From Methanosarcina sp. MSH10X1 (lineage in GTDB: Archaea > Halobacteriota > Methanosarcinia > Methanosarcinales > Methanosarcinaceae), in contig NZ_SCHL01000002.1 of assembly GCF_004099695.1 (NCBI RefSeq), positions 62,001-126,000 on the forward strand: a stretch of DNA of 64,000 bases, given 5' to 3'. The position numbers and the translations under genes were made by a program. Under the pieces are notes generated by a model. The model searched no databases, had not been told where the DNA came from, and saw only the letters and a program-made list of their open reading frames with translations. Of this stretch, positions 46,753 to 54,921 are shown one piece after another (position 1 is the first letter of the stretch; the number at the start of each line of letters is the position of its first letter).

Positions 46753-47295
46753 TCACTGCATCTCTTCATGCATGACAGTGGCTGAGGCTCTTTCGCTCTC
46801 TTGACCACAAGTGACAAACCTCTCAGGTTTAATCTTTTCACGTACGACAAGTACAGGGATTTTTGAGTTCCTCACGACTTTCTCGGATACGCTCCCAAGC
46901 ATAAAGCGTCCAATTCCGCTTTTTCCAGTAGAGCCCACAACGATCATGTCAACTTTCTGATTTTCCGCAAAATCCAGGATTTTTTCAGCCGGATTTCCTT
47001 TAAGCAATACGGGTGCAGCTTCTATTCCTGCAGCTCCTGCACTTTCTTCTATGCAGCATATCGCTGCACGACCAACTTTCTCAAACTGCTCGTAGGCATT
47101 TTTTACCCACGATTCATCCATCAGAATTGAATCAAAAAAAGTTATATCGATGACGTATAAAGCATATATTTTTGCCCCATTCCACTTCGCAATCTCTACC
47201 CCGAGATCTGCTACGTTTTCACAGGCTTTTGAGCCGTCAGTAGCGATAAGAATTCGTCTTTGCGGTTTAGATTTAAGTTCACTACTCTCCTCCAT
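46753..47295 (-). CDS. Universal stress protein
   Basis: About 180 residues from the ATG at 47295 (MEESSELKSKPQRRILIATD), with GGGGGTAGGT ribosome site. UspA nucleotide-binding pattern: ILIATDGSKACENVADLGVE at the N-terminus and VGSTGKSGIGRFMLGSVSEK at the C-terminus (G-xx-G-x9-G-S). Has a C-terminal tail of about 25 residues after the UspA domain. One of three uspA-like loci in this stretch. Confidence 0.92.
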   Translation of the reverse strand: MEESSELKSKPQRRILIATDGSKACENVADLGVEIAKWNGAKIYALYVIDITFFDSILMDESWVKNAYEQFEKVGRAAICCIEESAGAAGIEAAPVLLKGNPAEKILDFAENQKVDMIVVGSTGKSGIGRFMLGSVSEKVVRNSKIPVLVVREKIKPERFVTCGQESERASATVMHEEMQ

Positions 47296-47389
47296 ACCTA
47301 CCCCCCAATATTCGTAATTAAATTTTAAGCCAATAAAAGTCTTAATTGTCAACTAATGTACATATTCCATATTTCCGTGCTTTTCAGTG

Positions 47390-47609
47390 TTACTTCCCAT
47401 GCGCAACAAGCATCGGAACCTTTGCATTCCTGACTACTTTTTCAGATACGCTTTCAGGAAGGAAACTATCGGCATCGATTTCCCTCGCTTAGCCTTGCAA
47501 TCTCCATCCCGGCATTTATTGCGTGTGTACTGCTTTCCGAGCCGTCAGTAGCGATAAGGATCTTTTTGTAAGAACCTCTCTCCTCCCCACTTCCCCATTT
47601 TAAGCTCAT
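47390..47609 (-). pseudogene. Degraded universal stress protein gene
   Basis: Same strand as its neighbours. An intact beginning (MSLKWGSGEERGSYKKILIA then TDGSESSTHAINAGMEIARL) breaks off at a stop codon after about 48 codons; the end (LPESVSEKVVRNAKVPMLVA, GK, stop) is present in a different frame. The central half of the domain (about 80 codons) has been deleted. It lies between two intact uspA genes, so the cluster was once a triplet. Confidence 0.85.
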
Positions 47610-47704
47610 TCTTAATTTAATGGCTGATTCTGAGTAGATTTTTCTATACAGAACCAGCTTGTCTTATTTATTCTTTCAGGGAGCCGTTTATGCCTATAAC
47701 AGAA

Positions 47705-48199
47705 TTATGCCTGTATCAGTTTTTTATCGCTTTTGTGCCTTTCCCGGACAACCAGCACCGGAACCTTTGCATGCCTTACGACTTTTTCGGATACGCTCCC
47801 AAGTACGACTTTCTCGTATCCGCCTTTTCCAAGCGACCCCACTATAATCATATCAATATTATTGTCTTCTGCAAAAGTCACAATTTTTTCTGCCGGGTGC
47901 CCCCTCAGGATCCTGGATTCAGCCTCTACCCCTGCATCTTTTGCGATTTTCTCTATATAAGAGGTCGCTTCATGCCCCGCTCTCTCAAATTCGTCAAGTG
48001 TCTCTTTTGACCATATCTTATCCAGCGAAACTGAGCGATAGGGAGTTGTATCAATTACATACACGGCATATACTTTTGCCCCACTGCACCCAATCATTTC
48101 CATTGCGAAATCTGCGGCTTCGTTTGCGGTCTCTGAGCCGTCTGTAGCGATCAGTATCTGTCTTCGCGGTCTAGATATGACATCAATATTTCCTTCCAT
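47705..48199 (-). CDS. Universal stress protein
   Basis: 164 residues. N-terminal RRQILIATDGSETANEAADF, C-terminal VGSLGKGGYEKVVLGSVSEK then VVRHAKVPVLVVRERHK, the ATP-binding UspA form. Standard length without tail. The ATG follows GGGGTAATT. Related to the two copies just downstream. Confidence 0.93.
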   Translation of the reverse strand: MEGNIDVISRPRRQILIATDGSETANEAADFAMEMIGCSGAKVYAVYVIDTTPYRSVSLDKIWSKETLDEFERAGHEATSYIEKIAKDAGVEAESRILRGHPAEKIVTFAEDNNIDMIIVGSLGKGGYEKVVLGSVSEKVVRHAKVPVLVVRERHKSDKKLIQA

Positions 48200-48576
48200 A
48201 ATTACCCCTCATATTTTTGTTTGCTATCCCTGTATCGTGTTCCCGTATTCCGGATTTTCATCTTTTTACAGGCTTGTGCTTTTCCAGTAACTTCAGAGCC
48301 AAAGGTCGCAGTTAGATTTCTTCAGGATTGCGCTCTATGCTCTGACCACATCATTTTACTCCTTATCTGAATATTGATGTGTTCATATTAATAATTTTCA
48401 TCCAATTGTTTCCCGGGGAAAGTAAAAGGTGTTCCTGAAGGTAAAAAACATACACTTTGAAATATAATTTATTTTTTGGAGGGCAGATTTTGAGAAAACC
48501 GGGAATCAAACTTTACATTGTAAAACTTTGAAAAAATCTGAAAATGGGAAAGTGCTGATCTGAGGGGCTTGAAGTT
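48200..48576. other. Intergenic between tfuA and uspA
   Basis: Promoter region of the uspA gene. A 13-codon TTG frame near 48491 has a GGAGGG ribosome site but no recognisable product. Nothing else seen. Confidence 0.35.
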
Positions 48577-49236
48577 TCAGGCCTCTTCAATCAGCTTTTT
48601 TACGGTTTTGAGCACAAGGATTGCATCTTCTCTTTTTATGTCAACTTGACTGCCTGTGCAAAAATCCAGAATGGCTTTTTTCTTTTCTTCCGGAATCAGC
48701 CCTTTTTTCGCCCCTTCTTTCACAAGCCCGAGATAGCTCCGGTCAGGGTAGTAGGTATCAATTGCAAGCTTCAGGAGTCCTTTATATTCCTCCTCGCTCA
48801 CAAATCCCGAAATGAATGCGGCTTTCAAGGTTTCCCTTATATTGACAAGAGGCACGGAAATGGGTTCGAAAGTGTCAGGGTTTGTGCTTACTGCGACCTC
48901 ATCATCGGACTCGATTACACCGTCCCTATACCATTCGTAAACTCTTCCTGCGCCTATCATCCCGTGGGTATCCAGTTCCGAAGCCCGTAGAGCTCCCATA
49001 CTGGCGCCGCCTACGACTTTTACGCCTGCATCAAGCGCAGAGAGAATCTCCCTGTGCCCTACAGCAGCCCTATCAAAAAAGATTCCGTCAATTATTCCTA
49101 TTACCCTGTACCCTTGCTGGACAAATTTTTCAAGCTGGAACCTGCGTACGGGGGGCTGGTAATTTGCCCTCAGGATTTTTCTTGCGTCCTCATGGCTGAT
49201 GCTGTTGCCTGTGAAGATTACCGCCCTTGCTTTCAT
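48577..49236 (-). CDS. tfuA: TfuA-like protein, partner of YcaO
   Basis: 219 residues from the ATG at 49236 that overlaps the ycaO stop as ATGA. Family marks are AVIFTGNSISHEDARKIL, GIIDGIFFDRAAVGHREIL and GASMGALRASELD. In methanogens TfuA works with YcaO to install thioglycine in McrA (backbone thioamide), shown genetically in M. acetivorans. Probably supplies or handles the sulfur donor. Confidence 0.93.
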   Translation of the reverse strand: MKARAVIFTGNSISHEDARKILRANYQPPVRRFQLEKFVQQGYRVIGIIDGIFFDRAAVGHREILSALDAGVKVVGGASMGALRASELDTHGMIGAGRVYEWYRDGVIESDDEVAVSTNPDTFEPISVPLVNIRETLKAAFISGFVSEEEYKGLLKLAIDTYYPDRSYLGLVKEGAKKGLIPEEKKKAILDFCTGSQVDIKREDAILVLKTVKKLIEEA

Positions 49237-50507
49237 CGTCTCTTCCACGGCTTTTCATTTTTATCTCTGGAAAATTCTCTCTTCCTCTGGGAGCCAATTC
49301 TTTTTCCCTTTCGGTCCCGGTCAATAGTGAAAAGTTCAAACCCAGGGATTATCACCCTGACAACCGGCACTTTAACCTCTTCTCTTGAGAGGTCTACTAC
49401 AAGCACCCTCTCAGCAAGTCCCTTAAGTTTTTCGAGTATAACATCAATATTTTCTGCAGGGCTTTTCCTTGACAGATCCTGCACTTGAGAAAGTGAAATT
49501 TTTTCTCCTTCTTCGAACCAGAACCCGTTCAAACGTTTCATGCGGTCATACCCTACACTTCGTATGAAATCTTCCCTATCCGTATCTTCCCTTGCACCCT
49601 GAATCTGGACTACCCGTGATTGGGCAGCTTCGGTTATCGCCCTGGCAACTGCAATTTCGGGTTTCAGGTGAGAGCCTGCCCCCATAACAAGAAGAGCCGG
49701 ATCTTTGAGTTTTAAGTCGTCAGTTACCGCAATTACTGTCGGAATGCCGGTATCGGTCGGAACCAGCCAGACCTTGAGTTCTATTCCTGCATCTTTGAAC
49801 TTGCTGGCAAGTTCGTACAGGTATCCGTCTTCTTCAGTCAGCACGATTTCTTTTCCCAGGTTGCGGGAAAACTGCCCTATGCTAATTACATCCCTTTCTA
49901 TAACCTCAAGCAACCCGTGGAGAATAGCTTCCTCAATAATGTTTCCGGAAGCAAGCCCATTGGTATTGCTAAGGAAAAGTTTCTGGCACTGCCCTGGCGA
50001 GTTATACGGATGGTAAACCGCATTGGCGCTTACGAACACCTCTTCGCTGTTAATTATATCATATGCACCAACCCACTCACACAGGGACTGGGGAAGATGG
50101 GGCTGGGGCAGAAGTAGAGTTGCCGGGTCGAGAACTGTACAGCTTTCTCTGGAGGTGTTATAGGATTCCACAAGCGCAGGGGCTGAAATCTCGCTTTTTA
50201 TATTTGCGTTCAGGCCAGGCCTTTCTGCCAGACAGCGCTCAAAACTTTCCATTATTGCCGAGATTCGGGCTCTCTGCTCGGTTGAACCTTTGCCTGAGTA
50301 AATACTGATAGCTCCCTTTGCTGCACTGGGGCGGATTGCCGAGAAAATAGGGATTCCAAGCCTGTCCAGGTTCGTAATATCAGCAATTCGGGTAACGCCT
50401 ATTTTTTTTATCTCATCTTTAGTGTTTTCCAGGGTTGTGGCTTCGTCATATACTCGCTGCGTGCCTTCGAGATATGAGATCGATCTGTCAATTTTTATTT
50501 CAGGCAT
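49233..50507 (-). CDS. ycaO: YcaO thioamidation enzyme for McrA
   Basis: ATP-dependent cyclodehydratase-fold enzyme that activates the backbone amide for thioglycine formation in methyl-CoM reductase. About 424 residues from the ATG at 50507 (MPEIKIDRSISYLEGTQRVY); the upstream 33 codons look non-homologous. ATP-binding glutamate-rich segments: SAIMESFERCLAERP, EEAILHGLLEVIERDVISI and AVARAITEAAQSR. The C-terminal DRDRKGKRIGSQRKR is basic. Coupled to tfuA by overlap. Confidence 0.93.
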   Translation of the reverse strand: MPEIKIDRSISYLEGTQRVYDEATTLENTKDEIKKIGVTRIADITNLDRLGIPIFSAIRPSAAKGAISIYSGKGSTEQRARISAIMESFERCLAERPGLNANIKSEISAPALVESYNTSRESCTVLDPATLLLPQPHLPQSLCEWVGAYDIINSEEVFVSANAVYHPYNSPGQCQKLFLSNTNGLASGNIIEEAILHGLLEVIERDVISIGQFSRNLGKEIVLTEEDGYLYELASKFKDAGIELKVWLVPTDTGIPTVIAVTDDLKLKDPALLVMGAGSHLKPEIAVARAITEAAQSRVVQIQGAREDTDREDFIRSVGYDRMKRLNGFWFEEGEKISLSQVQDLSRKSPAENIDVILEKLKGLAERVLVVDLSREEVKVPVVRVIIPGFELFTIDRDRKGKRIGSQRKREFSRDKNEKPWKRR

Positions 50508-50626
50508 AGTTAGAAACCTTCTATCTCTTGTTATATATAATGCGATTTTTCGGGTATCGAAACTTTTCAGGGTTCTTACATAATTTCTCTGAAGACTTTT
50601 TGACAATTATAGACTAATACAAACAC

Positions 50627-50714
50627 AATACACACATACTGCAAATATAATACAAACATACTGCGAACATAATACAAACATACTGCGAACATAATATAAA
50701 CAGAGTATAAACAG
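50627..50714. repeat. 22-base tandem repeat before DUF2892 gene
   Basis: Four units of 22 bases: one variant, two identical (AATACAAACATACTGCGAAC plus AT), one diverged, with a partial copy upstream. AT-rich and with no spacers, so not CRISPR. Lies between the divergent ycaO and DUF2892 genes where promoters should be. Confidence 0.9.
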
Positions 50715-50777
50715 AATAATGCTATATATTGAAGGCTCTATAAGTATGTAAGAGGGCTTATAAGGGGGTTTTGTCCG

Positions 50778-51005
50778 ATGAATATTAGAAAATTATTTCT
50801 GGAGGAAAATGTAGGGGGCTTTGATCTCCTGTTCCGAACCATATATGGAATACTTGCAACTCTCGCACTGGCAACAGGAGTTGTGAAAAGGTCTCCCTGG
50901 AAGTGGATTGTTGCAGCTATAGCTTTTACAGGGCTCTACAGCTCAATCCTCAGGCACTGCACTCCTTATGCAATTCTAGGAATCAGTACCGCAGAGAAAA
51001 AATGA
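50778..51005 (+). CDS. DUF2892 membrane protein
   Basis: 75 residues. NVGGFDLLFRTIYGILATLA then a second helix (WKWIVAAIAFTGLYSSILRH) and the conserved HCTPYAILGIST ending, as in the DUF2892 (YgaP transmembrane-like) family. Conserved Cys after His near residue 62 is typical. Function unknown. Confidence 0.88.
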   Translation: MNIRKLFLEENVGGFDLLFRTIYGILATLALATGVVKRSPWKWIVAAIAFTGLYSSILRHCTPYAILGISTAEKK

Positions 51006-51201
51006 AACTTCTGTGCAGGAAGCTTACTTCAGTGAACAGTACATTCGGAGATACTAATTCTCCAGTTTTCTTTCAACTTACGCTTCGAAGGCAAAAAACG
51101 CATTGAAGTTGTTAGTCTTACCCAGCCTCTTCTTTCGATGGGATTCTATCCGGCATTCCTGTAATATTCAGGACAAATGAAAAATAATCAGGGGAAGCAC
51201 C

Positions 51202-54021
51202 ATGACCATTGAGCAGGATCAGATTATTCCTTATCAACAGTCAACTAATGAAGTATTAACTGCACTAGGCACGGATGCGCACACTGGTTTGAGCGAAAAT
51301 GAGGCACAGGCGCGGCTAGACAGGTACGGCAGGAATGAACTGACGGCAGAAAAGCCCGTGCCTGCGTGGAGAAAGTTCCTGGCACAGTTTCAGGATGTGC
51401 TTGTTATCCTGCTGCTTATCGCAACACTGATTTCGGCAGGACTGTGGCTTTATGAGCGTGATTCGGCACTGCCTTACGAAGCGATTGCTATCTTCGCTGT
51501 CGTACTGCTCAATGCGGTTATGGGTTATGTTCAGCAGTCACGGGCTGAAGAAGCGATGGCTGCATTGCGTCAGATGACGGCGGCACACGCAAACGTCATT
51601 CGGGACGGGACACGGCAGAGCATTCAAGCGACTGATGTCGTACCCGGTGACATTATAGTTATCGAAGAAGGCAATACTGTCCCGGCAGACGCTCGAGTGA
51701 TCCAGTCAACTGCACTGCAAACAGCCGAAGCAGCACTGACAGGTGAAAGCCTGCCTGTTTTGAAAGACAATCTCACGATTACGGAAGAGGTTGGAGTCGG
51801 CGACCGGGACAATATGATCTTTAGCGGCACTGTGGCTGTTTACGGGCACGGGCGTGCGGTGGTAACAGCAACTGGAATGCAGACCGAAATGGGGCGAATT
51901 GCCGGAATGCTCAAAGAAACGCCGATAGAAACTACCCCTCTACAGGAGGAACTCCACCGCGTCGGCAAACTGCTCGGGATCGTCGTTATCGCCATTGCAG
52001 TAGTAATAATCACAACAATCATCCTGATCGAAGATGTTAGAGGTTTCTCAGCCCTTTTTGACGTGCTCATATTAGGTGTGGCGCTTGCGGTCGCGGCGGT
52101 ACCGGAAAGCCTGCCCGCGGTGGTAACAGTTGTGCTCTCTCTTGGTGTGCAGCGCATGGCGCGGAAAAATGCCATCGTACGCCACCTTGCAGCTGTCGAA
52201 ACTCTGGGCTCGGCTAACGTCATCGCTTCCGATAAAACGGGTACGCTGACGAAGAATGAAATGACAGTACTTGGAGTCGTCACCGCAAGCGGGAGAGTCG
52301 ATTTAGAAGGTACGGGTTACTCCCCTGAAGGGGAGGTGCGCAGGGAAGGAGGGGGAAAAATCGATGGCGCACTGGAGTTCGAGTTCGTCCGTACACTTGC
52401 AGCCGCCGACCGGGCCAGCAATGCCGTACTGCATGAGCGCGACGGGCGCTGGGCTGTACATGGAGACCCGACCGAAGGGGCACTGATTGTAGCGGCGCGC
52501 AAAGCGGGGCTGGAAGCTGAGGCGCTCAATGCACGGCTGGAACGTATCGGAGAAGTGCCTTTCTCTTCCGAGCGCAAACTGATGAGCACGGTCCATACTG
52601 ATACCGAACAGAAGGGACGGCTCCTTAGCTTTACCAAAGGTGCACCTGATGTATTGCTTGCCCGCTGTACCCAGGAGCTTGTTGGAGACAAAATCAAACC
52701 TCTGACTGCGGAACGCCGTGCAGAAATTTTGAAAAGCAATGAAGAACTGGCAGGTGAAGCCCTGCGAACACTTGCGGTTGCTTTTCGCGCGATGTCAAAA
52801 GACACGTTTGAGCAAGAGGGCCTTGATGAGGACGTCGAGAAAGAACTCGTCTTCCTGGGGCTGATTGGGATGATTGATCCCCCGCGCATGGAAGCTAAGG
52901 ATGCAGTTGCACGCGCTATGGCTGCGGGGGTCCGTCCTATTATGATTACAGGCGACCATCCCAAAACCGCTACAGTCATTGCTGAGGGACTTGGCATTCC
53001 AGTTCACGGGCAGGCTGTCACGGGCACCGAACTTGAGAAGATGACTGAGGAAAAACTTGACCAGACGGTTCAAACGGTGTCGGTTTATGCGCGCGTTAAT
53101 CCCGAGCATAAACTTCGGATCGTGGAAGCGTTAAAACGTGCAGGGTCGATTGTGGCAATGACGGGCGACGGGGTCAACGATGCACCCGCCTTGAAAACTG
53201 CCGATATAGGGATAGCAATGGGCATTACAGGAACGGATGTTTCCAAAGAAGCCTCCGATGTTGTGCTCGCAGATGATAATTTCGCGACCATTGTAGGGGC
53301 TGTTGAAGAAGGACGCGCAATTTTCTCTAATATCCGCAAGTTCCTGCGCTACCTGCTGTCATCAAATCTCGGGGAAGTAATGATAATGTTCTTCGGTTTG
53401 CTGCTGGCGGACGTAATAGGTTTGACTGCGGAAGGCGGGACCGGGATAGTGCTGCCTCTGCTGGCGACTCAGATCCTCTGGATCAATCTTATTTCAGACG
53501 GGCCACCTGCGCTCGCGCTCGGAGTTGACCCTGCGGAGCCAGGGTTGATGAGAGAACCACCGCGCCCCAGGGAAGAAGGAGTGATCACCCGCAGCATGTG
53601 GGCTGGCAATCTCTTTACCGGGGCAATCATGGCAGTCGGGACTCTGCTAGTACTGGATGCCAGCCTACCCGGCGGTCTGATCGAAGGAGCGGGCAATCTG
53701 CGGTATGCGCAAACGATGGCCTTTACTACTGTGGTTTTCTTTTCACTGTTCGTCGTTTTTAATGCACGTTCGGATAAGCAGAGCGCATTTGTCGGACTGC
53801 TCTCAAACAAATGGCTGTGGGGAGCGGTCCTGTTATCTTTTCTACTGCAACTGGCAGTTGTTTACATCCCGTTTTTGCAACAGGCATTTTCGACCGTGAG
53901 CCTGAACCCTGGCGATTGGCTACTCTGTGCAGCAGTAGCGAGCTCGGTGCTATGGCTGCGTGAATTAAGCAAAATCATTGTACGCGCGTGGGAAAACCGA
54001 ACAAAAAGAGATCTCGTGTGA
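51202..54021 (+). CDS. P-type cation ATPase (P2, calcium-type)
   Basis: 939 residues. Phosphorylation site Asp344 in ASDKTGTLTKNEM, actuator LTGESLPVL, PEGL-like AVPESLPAV in helix 4, hinge MTGDGVNDAPALKTADIGIA, and about ten membrane helices. Cation-ATPase N-terminus (TDAHTGLSENEAQARLDRYG). It resembles SERCA/PMA-type Ca2+ ATPases found in bacteria and methanogens. Codon use is visibly richer in GC-ending codons (GCG, CGC, CTG) than the neighbouring genes, which fits later acquisition. Ion specificity not certain. Confidence 0.9.
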   Translation: MTIEQDQIIPYQQSTNEVLTALGTDAHTGLSENEAQARLDRYGRNELTAEKPVPAWRKFLAQFQDVLVILLLIATLISAGLWLYERDSALPYEAIAIFAVVLLNAVMGYVQQSRAEEAMAALRQMTAAHANVIRDGTRQSIQATDVVPGDIIVIEEGNTVPADARVIQSTALQTAEAALTGESLPVLKDNLTITEEVGVGDRDNMIFSGTVAVYGHGRAVVTATGMQTEMGRIAGMLKETPIETTPLQEELHRVGKLLGIVVIAIAVVIITTIILIEDVRGFSALFDVLILGVALAVAAVPESLPAVVTVVLSLGVQRMARKNAIVRHLAAVETLGSANVIASDKTGTLTKNEMTVLGVVTASGRVDLEGTGYSPEGEVRREGGGKIDGALEFEFVRTLAAADRASNAVLHERDGRWAVHGDPTEGALIVAARKAGLEAEALNARLERIGEVPFSSERKLMSTVHTDTEQKGRLLSFTKGAPDVLLARCTQELVGDKIKPLTAERRAEILKSNEELAGEALRTLAVAFRAMSKDTFEQEGLDEDVEKELVFLGLIGMIDPPRMEAKDAVARAMAAGVRPIMITGDHPKTATVIAEGLGIPVHGQAVTGTELEKMTEEKLDQTVQTVSVYARVNPEHKLRIVEALKRAGSIVAMTGDGVNDAPALKTADIGIAMGITGTDVSKEASDVVLADDNFATIVGAVEEGRAIFSNIRKFLRYLLSSNLGEVMIMFFGLLLADVIGLTAEGGTGIVLPLLATQILWINLISDGPPALALGVDPAEPGLMREPPRPREEGVITRSMWAGNLFTGAIMAVGTLLVLDASLPGGLIEGAGNLRYAQTMAFTTVVFFSLFVVFNARSDKQSAFVGLLSNKWLWGAVLLSFLLQLAVVYIPFLQQAFSTVSLNPGDWLLCAAVASSVLWLRELSKIIVRAWENRTKRDLV

Positions 54022-54487
54022 AGATTTATGCAGCATTTTATAAGATAGCGAAGGCGGGCAGTCCGCCAGAAACGGAGTTCTCGTTTCCAGACCAGCCAAT
54101 AAAGAATATTCTCAACTTCTTCAGTTTTTCAACAATGCCTTTAAGCTAATAAAGCTTCCTGACAATGCAAAACGAACTTTCAAAAGTTTTTTAAGCAATA
54201 GGAAAGTTTACTATTCTGGCAAGAAAAGAGAAAGTTATCCCCTCCATGTTCTCTTTTCTTTTTCTTTTTTTCCGGCTTAAACTGTCTCTCTTTTTTTCCG
54301 TGAATTCTAATGCATCCAGTCAGGAGGAAATTGATGTATAGATATTCTAGAAAGAGTATGCCATTCATGGATTTCGGTTTCTGCTCAAAAGATGCTGCTT
54401 TTTTAAATCTGATACACATTAAAGCATTCTTTCCGCTGTATAAGACAATTAGATAAGTTTATTATATCCAAGCACGTAGATTAAAAT
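54022..54487. other. Spacer after P-type ATPase, no gene
   Basis: Carries a strong hairpin terminator (54221-54272) and, near 54456-54466, TATA-like TTTATTATAT, which can serve the 51-residue gene that follows. No other open frame is supported. Confidence 0.45.
54221..54272 (+). terminator. Long hairpin terminator after cation ATPase
   Basis: Perfect 12-base arms AAGAAAAGAGAA (54221-54232) and TTCTCTTTTCTT (54249-54260), followed by TTTCTTTTTTT. On the + strand this looks like an intrinsic terminator 200 bases past the ATPase stop. Confidence 0.75.
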
Positions 54488-54643
54488 ATGACTACATTGC
54501 TTGAGGATTATGGGTCTATCAGTCACATTCCTCTGGACGTAGCCTTTAGGGATGCTATTCTCATCGGGATCTTAAGCGTTGTTATGTTCTTTATTCTGGT
54601 TCTTGCCGTGCGTCGTAGTATGAGGAAAGCTCAGAGCAGTTAA
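54488..54643 (+). CDS. 51-residue single-helix membrane protein
   Basis: ATG start (MTTLLEDYGSISHIPLDVAF), one hydrophobic helix (AILIGILSVVMFFILVLAV) and a basic tail (RRSMRKAQSS), stop TAA. A TATA-like TTTATTATAT lies 22-31 bases before, allowing a very short leader. Between two metal ATPases. Family unknown; supported by form and promoter only. Confidence 0.6.
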   Translation: MTTLLEDYGSISHIPLDVAFRDAILIGILSVVMFFILVLAVRRSMRKAQSS

Positions 54644-54921
54644 GTCCCGTTACATGCGTGTTACGTGTTTTTCTTTTGTTTTCCCTTTCAGGATGTCCTA
54701 TAGTAGCTTAGCTCTGGTTCTTTTTCCCTGCGTTTGTTTAGAATATTCTTAGTTTCTTTCCAAGTTCTCCTGTTTTTTATTCTTCGGATATCAGTTCTCT
54801 GGACTGGCTGGTCATAAAAGGTTTATCTTTTTCCTGACTCAGGATATTTGGTTCTTTTATTTTCAAATATATTAAAAATTATAATATTTATTATAATTAA
54901 AATCAGGGGAATTGGGAAGAT

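Noticed and set aside
48491-48532. 13-codon TTG frame with GGAGGG
   Set aside because: Too short to support as a gene without other evidence.
50627-50714. CRISPR array
   Set aside because: Repeats are directly joined without spacers and are only 22 bases and AT-rich.
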